A stretch of 6,392 nt of DNA, from positions 1 to 6,392 of the forward strand of contig JASHYE010000337.1 in assembly GCA_030043155.1 (NCBI GenBank). The letters run 5' to 3'. Under the pieces are notes generated by a model that was not told the origin of the DNA, ran no database searches, and saw nothing but the letters and a program-made list of their open reading frames with translations. Positions 1-5,626 of the stretch are shown piece after piece. The stretch is from Candidatus Acidiferrales bacterium (GTDB lineage Bacteria > Acidobacteriota > Terriglobia > Acidoferrales > UBA7541). Every line of letters begins with the position of its first letter. Within the stretch, counting starts at the first letter, position 1. The translations under genes were made by a program, and so were the position numbers.

Positions 1-391
1 CCACTGAATCACCTTCACCCGTAATCTCGGTTGTAATCCCCTGAAATATCTTTGACGGCACATGCGGATCCACAAGTATGGTGGTCTCTGATTGCCCCAG
101 CATGTCTATGAAGCCCGGTGCAACTACGCGCCCCGCCGCATTAATCGTCTGCTTCGCCTGCGCGCCCGCCAAATCGCCAATTGCCGCGATTCGCCCATCG
201 CGAATTCCAATATCTCCTGAGTACCAAGGCGAGCCTGTCCCATCAATGATGTGCCCGTTTCGAATCACCACGTCATATTCGGCCTGCGCTGCCGCAGCGT
301 CCTGCGCGCGCAATCTCGAAGCCGCAAATCCGCATACCGCTGCCACCGCGCTCAGTGCAGCTACCGCCCACACCATCCGTTTTCGCGCCAT
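1..391 (-). CDS. Exported N-acyl-D-amino-acid deacylase-like amidohydrolase (5' part only)
   Basis: Partial gene: 130 codons are present and the C-terminal part lies beyond the left edge. Family members hydrolyse N-acyl-D-amino acids. Residues 1-6 are basic (MARKRM), residues 7-25 are hydrophobic, and a likely signal-peptidase site follows L27-R28-A29, so export to the periplasm is inferred. Residues 39-53 (YDVVIRNGHIIDGTG) and 59-72 (a GDIGIRDGRIAAIG stretch) are the N-terminal beta-sandwich of the amidohydrolase superfamily. APGFID at 91-96 opens the barrel, but the usual HxH is L98-G99-Q100. The QGITTEITGEG stretch (117-127) matches the D-aminoacylase strand that normally carries the metal-bridging Cys, for which I see no Cys. 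I recall this LGQSE/TGEG variant from acidobacterial D-aminoacylase-annotated proteins. ATG at 391 was chosen because GGAGG lies just upstream and the signal peptide begins there. It is divergent from hutI. The broad family is secure, the substrate is not. Confidence 0.85.
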   Translation of the reverse strand, partial: MARKRMVWAVAALSAVAAVCGFAASRLRAQDAAAAQAEYDVVIRNGHIIDGTGSPWYSGDIGIRDGRIAAIGDLAGAQAKQTINAAGRVVAPGFIDMLGQSETTILVDPHVPSKIFQGITTEITGEGDSV

Positions 392-424
392 TCGCCCTCC
401 ACCGACCCGCTATCATGCGCCCGA

Positions 425-457
425 AGTATACGCCACAGTTTCAATTTTAAGAGTCAA
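425..457 (-). promoter_or_regulatory. Candidate promoter of the deacylase gene
   Basis: On the minus strand a TATACT box (425-430, five of six matches to TATAAT) lies about 34 bases upstream of the ATG at 391, giving a short leader that contains the GGAGG ribosome binding site. The best -35 candidate, TTGACT at 452-457, is 21 bases away, longer than the ideal 17. The -10 is therefore the stronger half, and the site could depend on an activator or use another -35. Inferred by eye. Confidence 0.35.
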
Positions 458-467
458 TCTCGACACC

Positions 468-496
468 TTGCGCTGCGCTCCTCTTTTCAGTACCGT
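468..496 (+). promoter_or_regulatory. Candidate promoter of hutI
   Basis: TTGCGC (468-473) and TACCGT (491-496) are separated by exactly 17 bases and would start transcription near 503, about 20 bases before the hutI ATG. Each box matches the sigma-70 consensus at only three positions, so this is a weak prediction. The same TACCGTG string occurs 17 bases behind a perfect TTGACA upstream of the TonB receptor gene, which gives it some support. Confidence 0.25.
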
Positions 497-517
497 GAAC
501 ACGAATCAGAACACGAA
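497..517 (+). repeat. Tandem direct repeat GAACACGAA before hutI
   Basis: GAACACGAA occurs at 497-505 and again at 509-517, a 12-base period with three bases (TCA) between copies. The pair ends five bases before the hutI ATG, overlaps the inferred transcription start, and occupies the place where a Shine-Dalgarno sequence would be. It could be an operator for a regulator binding direct repeats, or an mRNA leader element. Chance cannot be excluded with two copies. Confidence 0.5.
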
Positions 518-522
518 ATCAT

Positions 523-1806
523 ATGACCAGCTCCCGAAATTCCTTGCTCCTCACCAATTGCTCGCAGATTCTCACGCTCCGCGGACCTGCGCCCCGTCGA
601 GGCCGCGCGCTCGCTGACCCTGGCATTATCAAAGATGGCGCGCTCCTCATAAATAATGGCCGCATCGCCGCCGTCGGCCCTCGTCGCCGCATCGAACGCC
701 TCTCGGAATCTCGTCGCGCACGCAAACTTGATCTGGACGGCGGTGTCGTCCTTCCCGGTTTTGTTGATTCGCATACGCATCTGATCTATGCAACCTCTCG
801 CGCCGCCGAGTACGAAATGCGTATCTCGGGCGCCACCTACGAGGAAATCGCTCGCGCCGGCGGCGGCATTCTCAACTCGGTTCGCAAACTCCGAAGCGCA
901 CCCGCCAATCAGCTTAAGAAGCATGCGCTCGCACAACTCAAGCGATTCGCCGCCCACGGAACCACAACCGTCGAAGCGAAATCAGGCTACGGCCTCGACT
1001 GGCCCAGCGAACACAAAATCCTGTCGCTCCTCAACGACCTCAATCGCGAACAACCTCTTGAAATTGTTCCTACATTTCTCGGCGCGCACGTAGTCCCGTC
1101 GGAATTTCGCAATCGCTCCGGCAAGACTCCTGATGCATATGTAGACCTCATCTGCCACGAGTGGCTTCCGCGGGTTGCCGCCGAACATCTTGCCGAATTC
1201 TGCGATGTCTTCTGTGACCGCGGTGCGTTCAGCGTGGCACAATCTCGCAGAATTTTCTCCGCCGCGCGCGCCTGCGGCCTCGGCCTGCGCATCCATGCCG
1301 AACAACTTGCTCGAACCGGCGCCGCGCGCCTTGCGGTCCAGATGCACGCTTCCAGCGCCGACCATCTCGAAAAAATCTCTGCCAGTGACATCCACACCCT
1401 GGCGAAATCCAACGTCACCTGCACCATGCTGCCCGGCTGCTGCTTCCACCTCGGCCTTCCACACTACGGACCCGCTCGGCAGCTCATTGACGCCGGCGCC
1501 ATCGTCGCGCTCGCCACCGACTTCAACCCAGGTACCAGCCCCACTCTGTCCATGCCGATGATCGTTTCGCTCGCCTGCACGCAAATGCGCATGACTCCCG
1601 CCGAAGCAATCGCCGCTACTACAATCAATGCCGCCTATTCGCTCGGTCGCGGCGACCGCGCCGGCTCACTCGAAGTTGGCAAATTCGCAGACCTCGCCGT
1701 CTTCGATGTGGCCGACTACCGCGAAATTCCCTATTATTTTGGTGTGAACCATTGCGTGCTCACGATGAAGCGTGGCCGCATCATTTGCTCAAGGCAACGT
1801 TCTTAA
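523..1806 (+). CDS. hutI: Imidazolonepropionase (HutI)
   Basis: Cytoplasmic zinc amidohydrolase (EC 3.5.2.7) of the histidine utilisation pathway, opening the ring of 4-imidazolone-5-propionate to give N-formimino-L-glutamate. The 427 residues are near the usual 400-420. Family signatures in order: LPGFVDSHTHLIY (78-89, metal ligands H84 and H86), SGATYEEIARAGGGI (102-116), VEAKSGYG (150-157), LGAHVVP (186-192), FCDVFCDRGAFS (226-237), RIHAEQ (256-261, ligand H258), SADHLE (278-283), MLPG (302-305) and ATDFNPGTSP (331-340, ligand D333). These correspond to zinc ligands H80, H82, H249 and D324 known in Bacillus HutI, so the enzyme should be active. ATG at 523 leaves only a short lead before the conserved LLLTN strand. 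No Shine-Dalgarno sequence is visible; a direct repeat fills that space. It is followed by the gene for the next pathway step on the same strand, 97 bases on. HutH and HutU are absent from the window. Confidence 0.97.
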   Translation: MTSSRNSLLLTNCSQILTLRGPAPRRGRALADPGIIKDGALLINNGRIAAVGPRRRIERLSESRRARKLDLDGGVVLPGFVDSHTHLIYATSRAAEYEMRISGATYEEIARAGGGILNSVRKLRSAPANQLKKHALAQLKRFAAHGTTTVEAKSGYGLDWPSEHKILSLLNDLNREQPLEIVPTFLGAHVVPSEFRNRSGKTPDAYVDLICHEWLPRVAAEHLAEFCDVFCDRGAFSVAQSRRIFSAARACGLGLRIHAEQLARTGAARLAVQMHASSADHLEKISASDIHTLAKSNVTCTMLPGCCFHLGLPHYGPARQLIDAGAIVALATDFNPGTSPTLSMPMIVSLACTQMRMTPAEAIAATTINAAYSLGRGDRAGSLEVGKFADLAVFDVADYREIPYYFGVNHCVLTMKRGRIICSRQRS

Positions 1807-1833
1807 TTGGCGCTCCACGTCGCGTTTCATAGC

Positions 1834-1848
1834 AAATTGAATCAATTT
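1834..1848. promoter_or_regulatory. Perfect palindrome AAATTGAATCAATTT, operator candidate
   Basis: Arms AAATTG (1834-1839) and CAATTT (1843-1848) are exact inverted repeats around a three-base centre. The palindrome contains the proposed -35 box of the ftcD promoter (TTGAAT, 1837-1842), so a dimeric repressor bound here would block RNA polymerase. It could also be a chance AT-rich palindrome, and the spacer is AT-richer than the surrounding genes. It has no T-tract, so it is not an intrinsic terminator for hutI. Confidence 0.4.
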
Positions 1849-1865
1849 ATCTGCGACAATACGAT
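1837..1865 (+). promoter_or_regulatory. Candidate promoter of ftcD
   Basis: TTGAAT (1837-1842), a 17-base spacer and TACGAT (1860-1865) each match four of six sigma-70 consensus positions. Transcription would begin near 1872 and give a leader of about 32 bases before the ftcD ATG. This would let ftcD be transcribed apart from hutI, although read-through from hutI is also likely because no terminator lies between them. Prediction by eye. Confidence 0.4.
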
Positions 1866-1880
1866 TCATGCAGTGTTAAT

Positions 1881-1896
1881 TCATCATAGAGGATGA
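1881..1896 (+). promoter_or_regulatory. ftcD ribosome binding site within a small inverted repeat
   Basis: AGAGG (1888-1892) is the best ribosome binding site for the ATG at 1904, 11 bases away. It sits mostly in the loop of a short inverted repeat, TCATC (1881-1885) and GATGA (1892-1896). The stem is only five base pairs and AT-rich, so it is probably weak. The main point is that the site supports the chosen start. Confidence 0.35.
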
Positions 1897-1903
1897 TCTT
1901 TGA

Positions 1904-3433
1904 ATGCCCCGACTAATCGAATGCGTTCCCAACTTTTCCGAAGGTCGCGACACCTCTAAAATCGACGCCCTCGTTGCCGCCATGCAATCCGTCGAAGGCG
2001 TCTACGTCCTCGACCGTGAGAGCGACGCTGACCACAATCGCTGCGTCATCACTCTCGCTGGCGAACCTGAACCAATCGCGGAAGCCGCGCTTCGCGGCGT
2101 TGGTAAAGCCCTCGAGCTCATCGACCTCACCAAACACTCTGGTGCTCATCCGCGTCTCGGTGCCACCGACGTGATCCCTTTTATCCCTGTTGATGGTGTT
2201 TCCATCGAAGATTGCGTCGCGCTGGCGAAAAAAGTCGGAAACGAAATCTGGAACCGCTACAAAATTCCCGTCTATTTTTATGAATCGGCCGCTACGCGTC
2301 CCGATCGCACGAATCTCGAAAACGTCCGCAAAGGCCAATTCGAGGCCGTCCGCGAAGAAATCCTGAAAAATCCAGACCGCGCTCCCGACGTCGGCGATCC
2401 GCGCCTGCATCCGACCGCCGGAGCCGTCATCGTCGGCGCGCGCAAATTCCTTATCGCCTACAACATCAATCTCAACACACCCGACGTTTCCATCGCCAAT
2501 AAAATTGCTAAAGCCATCCGTTTCTCCTCCGGCGGCCTGCGCTACGTGAAATCGATGGGCGTCGATCTTCGTGCTCGTCACCTTGCGCAAGTTTCCATCA
2601 ACATGACCGACTACGAGCAGACTCCTCTTCATCGCGTCTTCGAGATGGTTCGCAGCGAAGCCGCGCGCTACGGCGTTTCCATCGTCGGCAGTGAAATCGT
2701 GGGGCTCGTCCCCAAGCGTGCCATTGAAATGACCGCCGATTTCTTTCTGCAATTCGAATATTTTTCTCCGGCGCAGGTTTTTGAAAATCGCCTTGCAGCC
2801 GCTCTCTCAGGCGCTCCGCTCGAGTCCGGCCCGGGCAAACTCGCTGCACTCGCGCATCCGTTTCTTCATGCCGTGGCCGAACCGACCGCCACTCCTGGAG
2901 GCGGCTCCGTCTCCGCATTCGCCGGCGCACTCGCCGCCAGCCTCGGGCAAATGGTCGCCAGCCTTTCGCGCAAAAAAAAATCGCAGTCTGCGTACGTCGA
3001 TCAGCTCAGCAAGGCTGTCTCTGACCTGCACGCCGCCACAGCGGATCTCGCTGCCGCAATTGATCGCGACGCCGCATCCTACGACGCCGTCCTCGCTGCC
3101 TTTAGGCTCCCCAAGAACACTCCCGGAGAATCCGCGCAGCGCGAAGACGCCATCCAGAAAGCGACGCGCGGCGCCGCCGAAGTTCCCATGACCGTGGCGC
3201 GAAAGAGTACCGAGATTTTTGAGCGCTTGGGGCAACTGCAAACCATCTCCAGCGCTTCTATGTTTTCAGACCTTCGCGTCGCCCGTTTAATGGCTGCTGC
3301 GGGGGCGCGTGGCGCGCTGGCCAATGTCGCCATCAATCTTGATTCGATTACCGACGCATCTTTCGTGGCCATAATGCGCAGACAATCCGCAGAACTTGAG
3401 TCGCGCCTCTCCGCAGCCTCCGCGCATGCGTAG
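1904..3433 (+). CDS. ftcD: Bifunctional glutamate formimidoyltransferase / formimidoyl-THF cyclodeaminase
   Basis: Cytoplasmic enzyme finishing histidine degradation by the folate route. The N-terminal part (about 1-300) moves the formimino group from formiminoglutamate to tetrahydrofolate, releasing glutamate; the C-terminal part (about 312-505) deaminates 5-formimino-THF to 5,10-methenyl-THF and ammonia. Visible signatures: LIECVPNFSEGRD (4-16), HSGAHPRLGATDVIPF (78-93) with H82 at the position of the catalytic His of mammalian FTCD, DVGDPRLHPTAGAVIVGAR (162-180), then the cyclodeaminase motifs TPGGGSVSAFAGALAASLG (330-348), RDAASYDAVLAAFRLPK (388-404) and the SDLRVARLMAAAGARGALANV stretch from 455. 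The 509 residues fit a full two-domain protein (mammalian FTCD is about 541), and both halves seem intact. ATG at 1904 begins directly at the conserved N-terminus. It follows hutI, supplying the next step. A run of nine A at 2972-2980 encodes K357-K359 and is a possible slippage site. Confidence 0.96.
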   Translation: MPRLIECVPNFSEGRDTSKIDALVAAMQSVEGVYVLDRESDADHNRCVITLAGEPEPIAEAALRGVGKALELIDLTKHSGAHPRLGATDVIPFIPVDGVSIEDCVALAKKVGNEIWNRYKIPVYFYESAATRPDRTNLENVRKGQFEAVREEILKNPDRAPDVGDPRLHPTAGAVIVGARKFLIAYNINLNTPDVSIANKIAKAIRFSSGGLRYVKSMGVDLRARHLAQVSINMTDYEQTPLHRVFEMVRSEAARYGVSIVGSEIVGLVPKRAIEMTADFFLQFEYFSPAQVFENRLAAALSGAPLESGPGKLAALAHPFLHAVAEPTATPGGGSVSAFAGALAASLGQMVASLSRKKKSQSAYVDQLSKAVSDLHAATADLAAAIDRDAASYDAVLAAFRLPKNTPGESAQREDAIQKATRGAAEVPMTVARKSTEIFERLGQLQTISSASMFSDLRVARLMAAAGARGALANVAINLDSITDASFVAIMRRQSAELESRLSAASAHA

Positions 3434-3440
3434 CAGAATT

Positions 3441-3455
3441 TGGCGAGAGTCGCCA
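3441..3455 (+). other. Small perfect hairpin between ftcD and the next gene
   Basis: TGGCGA (3441-3446) and TCGCCA (3450-3455) pair perfectly around the loop GAG. It sits in the 45-base gap after the ftcD stop and 23 bases before the preferred start of the next gene. With no T-tract it is not a standard intrinsic terminator. Possible roles are mRNA stabilisation or modulation of translation. The stem is short, so chance is possible. Confidence 0.35.
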
Positions 3456-3478
3456 TGCAACTTGAAAGGCAGGTTTTC

Positions 3479-4480
3479 ATGAATCGCGAGCATCGCTTTC
3501 GTCCAGCAAACATTTTGCTCATTGCTGCTGTCACCTCCGTTCTTCTCACTGCCCTTCCGCTCATCGCTCGCGCCAATACCCTGGGCAACGACATCATCGG
3601 CATGTTCCCAAAAAACATGAGCGAATTCGCCTACGCTGATATGAAGCAGGCTCGCCAGCTCCCCTGGTTCGCACAGCTCCAGCAGCAAATGCTCCCCGCC
3701 AATTTTCGCCAGTTCGAGCAGTTCCTTCGCTCCGCCGGCGTTGATCCGGACACGCAGATCGACGAAATCGCCTGGGGCATGACTGTCCCCGAGTCGCAGC
3801 ATCCCTCTGAAATTGCCGGCATCGCCCTCGGCAATTTCTCTCCCAATTCCACCGAATCCCGCTTCGCCTCCCAGAAAATTCCCAATATAGAAGTCCACGG
3901 CTACAAGCTCTGGGCCTTCGGCAGCGGCTCCGGACCTAACGACATTTTCTTTTTCTTCATTGACAGTAACACCGCAGCTTTCGGCCAACGAGACATTCTG
4001 GAAAACCTGATTAGCATCCGTTTCGGCGGTGCGGAAAGCCTTCTTTATAATTCGCAACTGTATCCGCTTATCAGCGCCGCAAATGGCAACGGCATGATCT
4101 GGGCGGTTCTCGACAAGACCAACACACAGCTCGCGCTGCATCAGCTCCTGCCGCAGGCCGGCCAGTTCCCGCAGGCTGCCTCCATTCTCAATCGCATCCG
4201 CAATATGGAAATTCACATCCAGGCTGGCGATGGCGCCGACGCAAAATTCGAAGCTGTCTGCGATTCGCCCGAGGATGCCAACCAGCTTGCCGCCATGCTT
4301 CAGGCCGGAATTATGATGCGTCGTTACCAAGTTCAGCAGACCGACCCGTCTTTTGCCGAAACGCTCTCGAACGTTACCGTTTCTCCGTCCGGTGCGAGCC
4401 TCAACGTCGATATTCCGGTCACCAACGACCAGATCGCTGCGATGATTCACAATCGCACTTTCGCCGTCCCCACGCAGTAA
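3479..4480 (+). CDS. Exported protein of unknown function, probably co-transcribed with ftcD
   Basis: 333 residues that I cannot name, although the sequence looks like a conserved family I associate loosely with Acidobacteriota. A clear signal peptide is present: basic MNREHRFR, a hydrophobic stretch at 11-29, and an AxA site at A30-R31-A32. After cleavage it looks soluble, with no further membrane helix, so it is probably periplasmic or exported. Notable segments are FPKNMSEFAYADMKQARQLP (43-62), a QQQMLPANFRQFEQFLRSAG stretch (68-87), NDIFFFFIDSNTAAFGQRD (154-172), CDSPEDANQLAAMLQAG (261-277) and a C-terminal VSPSGASLNVDIPVTNDQI (301-319). The only Cys in the mature part is C261. No enzyme motif is apparent. 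In-frame starts upstream exist (TTG 3440, ATG 3455), but ATG 3479 has AGG six bases before it and begins the signal peptide cleanly. It lies 45 bases after ftcD with no terminator, which suggests one mRNA. A role in histidine use is not shown. Confidence 0.85.
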   Translation: MNREHRFRPANILLIAAVTSVLLTALPLIARANTLGNDIIGMFPKNMSEFAYADMKQARQLPWFAQLQQQMLPANFRQFEQFLRSAGVDPDTQIDEIAWGMTVPESQHPSEIAGIALGNFSPNSTESRFASQKIPNIEVHGYKLWAFGSGSGPNDIFFFFIDSNTAAFGQRDILENLISIRFGGAESLLYNSQLYPLISAANGNGMIWAVLDKTNTQLALHQLLPQAGQFPQAASILNRIRNMEIHIQAGDGADAKFEAVCDSPEDANQLAAMLQAGIMMRRYQVQQTDPSFAETLSNVTVSPSGASLNVDIPVTNDQIAAMIHNRTFAVPTQ

Positions 4481-4577
4481 TCGATAGTATTTTCTCGCGT
4501 AGTACCTTTGTACTGGAGCGGTTCAAAATGGCCAGCCCACCCATCTGCCCATGAACTGCAATCCCCTGCGCAATGGT

Positions 4578-4606
4578 GTGACTCCTCGCAGATTGTCACT
4601 TGTAAA
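4578..4606 (+). promoter_or_regulatory. Weak promoter candidate for the PEP-CTERM gene
   Basis: In the 216-base gap after the unknown exported gene, GTGACT (4578-4583) and TGTAAA (4601-4606) are separated by 17 bases and match the sigma-70 boxes at four of six positions each. This would give a leader of about 84 bases. The match is poor and unsupported by repeats elsewhere. The rest of the gap shows only short inverted repeats. Confidence 0.15.
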
Positions 4607-4696
4607 TCCTTCCTTGAGAGGAGCCTACAGCTCAGTGCTTTGGTCTTTAGCGTGCTCTTTTCCCCATGCTTCCAGCTTCCTGAGGACGGAGGAACT

Positions 4697-5383
4697 TTGA
4701 AACGCACCCTGTTGTTTCTTGCGCTCGCAACGTTTGGTACTGCCCTCCCAGCCGCGGCGGGCCCCGTGCACGTCAAACTTACGGGTGTCGGCGGTGCAAG
4801 CCAAGGAGGAGTTTACGTCGCTCCCTATGACCTAAGCATTAACGGCGGAAAATCCATCGAAGTTATTTGCGACGATTTCGATCATGAAGTCACCATCGGC
4901 GAATCATGGAAAGCAACGATTCAGAATCTCAGCAGTGCTCTCAAAGATGGTCTCACTGGCACCCGGTTTGGCGATAAGGACGCTCAGGAATATGAGGAAG
5001 CTGCCTGGCTGTATACTCAGTTCCTGGGTGATCGATCTGAGGCCGGCAACATTAACTTCGCAATCTGGGCTCTTTTTACGCCATCCGCGGAAAAGTCGAG
5101 TGGTTTCACCACGAAGGGTTCCGACAGCGCCCTTGATTGGCTGAACGATTCCACCAACTGGTACAAAGATGGCGCCAAGGGTGTCGACTTCGCGGATTTT
5201 GAAATCATCACCCCGACGGAACTGTGGTCCAAGAGCAGCCCTCAGGAATATCTGTACTATTGTCCTCCGCCCTCAACACCGACGCCTGAGCCTTCCAGTC
5301 TCTTCCTTCTTGGAACTGGCCTTCTCGGACTCGGTGCTTTTGCTCGCAGGCGTTTGGGTCTGGGTTCTTCTCGCGTTTCGTAA
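4697..5383 (+). CDS. PEP-CTERM sorting domain protein, exported
   Basis: 228-residue secreted protein with an exosortase sorting signal. The N-terminus is a signal peptide (K2-R3, hydrophobic 4-17, cleavage near A19-A20-A21). The C-terminus is a textbook PEP-CTERM tail: a Pro/Thr-rich linker (190-199), P197-E198-P199, a hydrophobic helix (201-216) rich in Gly and Leu, and R217-R219. Such proteins are exported by Sec, processed by an exosortase and linked to surface or extracellular polysaccharide. The central region (GVYVAPYDLSING at 38-50, VICDDFDHEV at 57-66, TPTELW at 172-177, PQEYLYYCPP at 182-191) resembles an acidobacterial PEP-CTERM group without known activity. C58 and C189 are the only cysteines and could form a disulfide. 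The start is TTG at 4697: GGAGGA at 4688-4693 lies just before it, and upstream in-frame sequence reads like noncoding DNA. The spacing to the binding site is short, so the exact start is less certain. A terminator follows 24 bases after the stop. Confidence 0.88.
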   Translation: MKRTLLFLALATFGTALPAAAGPVHVKLTGVGGASQGGVYVAPYDLSINGGKSIEVICDDFDHEVTIGESWKATIQNLSSALKDGLTGTRFGDKDAQEYEEAAWLYTQFLGDRSEAGNINFAIWALFTPSAEKSSGFTTKGSDSALDWLNDSTNWYKDGAKGVDFADFEIITPTELWSKSSPQEYLYYCPPPSTPTPEPSSLFLLGTGLLGLGAFARRRLGLGSSRVS

Positions 5384-5407
5384 ACCCAGTCGTCTGCACT
5401 TCACCGG

Positions 5408-5443
5408 CCCAGCCTTTCCTTGAAAAGGCTGGGCGTTTTCTTG
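5408..5443 (+). terminator. Intrinsic terminator after the PEP-CTERM gene
   Basis: CCCAGCCTTT (5408-5417) pairs perfectly with AAAGGCTGGG (5424-5433) around a six-base loop, followed by CGTTTTCTTG. The ten-base-pair stem and T-rich tail make a standard Rho-independent terminator on the plus strand. The reverse strand lacks a T-tract, so it works in one direction. A second inverted repeat, CTGGGTT (5360-5366) with AACCCAG (5383-5389), straddles the stop codon just upstream. Confidence 0.9.
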
Positions 5444-5507
5444 CTTCGATTCACGCTTTCGCACGCATTCGTCCCAGTAAATACCCCTTATAGCCTCATA
5501 AAAGACG

Positions 5508-5536
5508 TTGACACGCCTGCAAGCTGGGAGTACCGT
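5508..5536 (+). promoter_or_regulatory. Candidate promoter of the TonB receptor gene
   Basis: A perfect TTGACA (5508-5513) is followed after 17 bases by TACCGT (5531-5536), which matches TATAAT at three of six positions. Transcription would start near 5543 and give a leader of about 160 bases. The site lies directly after the terminator of the preceding gene, where a new promoter is expected. The -35 is strong and the -10 weak, so activation or another sigma factor is possible. Confidence 0.45.
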
Positions 5537-5560
5537 GCGCGTCAGCGTCCTAGGGGCAAA

Positions 5561-5626
5561 ATGAAACAAACAGTTCGCGCCGCACCGTTAATGCGGCTTC
5601 AGTGGTTTCAGACTGTACGAACGTGA
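5561..5626 (+). CDS. Possible leader peptide (21 codons) upstream of the TonB receptor
   Basis: A short open frame, ATG at 5561 to TGA at 5624-5626, starts MKQTVRAAPLMR and ends QWFQTVRT. AGGGG (5552-5556) is a reasonable ribosome binding site four bases before the ATG, and the frame lies wholly inside the proposed leader. The peptide is basic (one Lys, three Arg) and is not enriched for one amino acid, so classic amino-acid attenuation is not suggested. An inverted repeat (5579-5597) lies inside it. It has no signal peptide. It may be a chance short frame. Confidence 0.25.
   Translation: MKQTVRAAPLMRLQWFQTVRT

Noticed and set aside
332..343. Lipobox around C20 of the deacylase signal peptide
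   Set aside because: The residues before the Cys are A-A-V, which do not match the lipobox consensus; an ordinary signal peptidase I site near residue 29 fits better.
78..617. 179-codon plus-strand frame at the left edge
   Set aside because: It is antisense to the deacylase gene, which has a signal peptide and family motifs, and it also crosses the divergent promoter region and the start of hutI.
487..1584. Minus-strand open frames opposite hutI (487-957 and 982-1584)
   Set aside because: They are shadows of the hutI reading frame, whose motifs are unmistakable; their sequences are low in complexity and unlike known proteins.
1913..2752. 279-codon minus-strand frame inside ftcD
   Set aside because: It lies entirely opposite highly conserved formimidoyltransferase sequence, has no family motif, and no upstream signal supports it.
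3287..4450. 387-codon open frame on the minus strand opposite the unknown exported gene
   Set aside because: It overlaps two convincing plus-strand genes, including the end of ftcD and the signal-peptide gene, has no recognisable domain, and such long antisense frames are expected from the codon bias of GC-rich genes.
4501..4514. Inverted repeat AGTAC-CTTT-GTACT after the unknown exported gene
   Set aside because: The stem is five base pairs and has no T-tract, too weak to call a terminator.
4578..4599. GTGAC and GTCAC arms resembling a CRP/FNR-type site
   Set aside because: The arms are five bases and separated by 12, which does not fit the spacing of a CRP-type operator.
4508..4696. N-terminal extension of the PEP-CTERM frame to a TTG at 4508
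   Set aside because: The extra 63 codons read like noncoding DNA and would put the clear signal peptide inside the protein; GGAGGA before the TTG at 4697 gives a better start.
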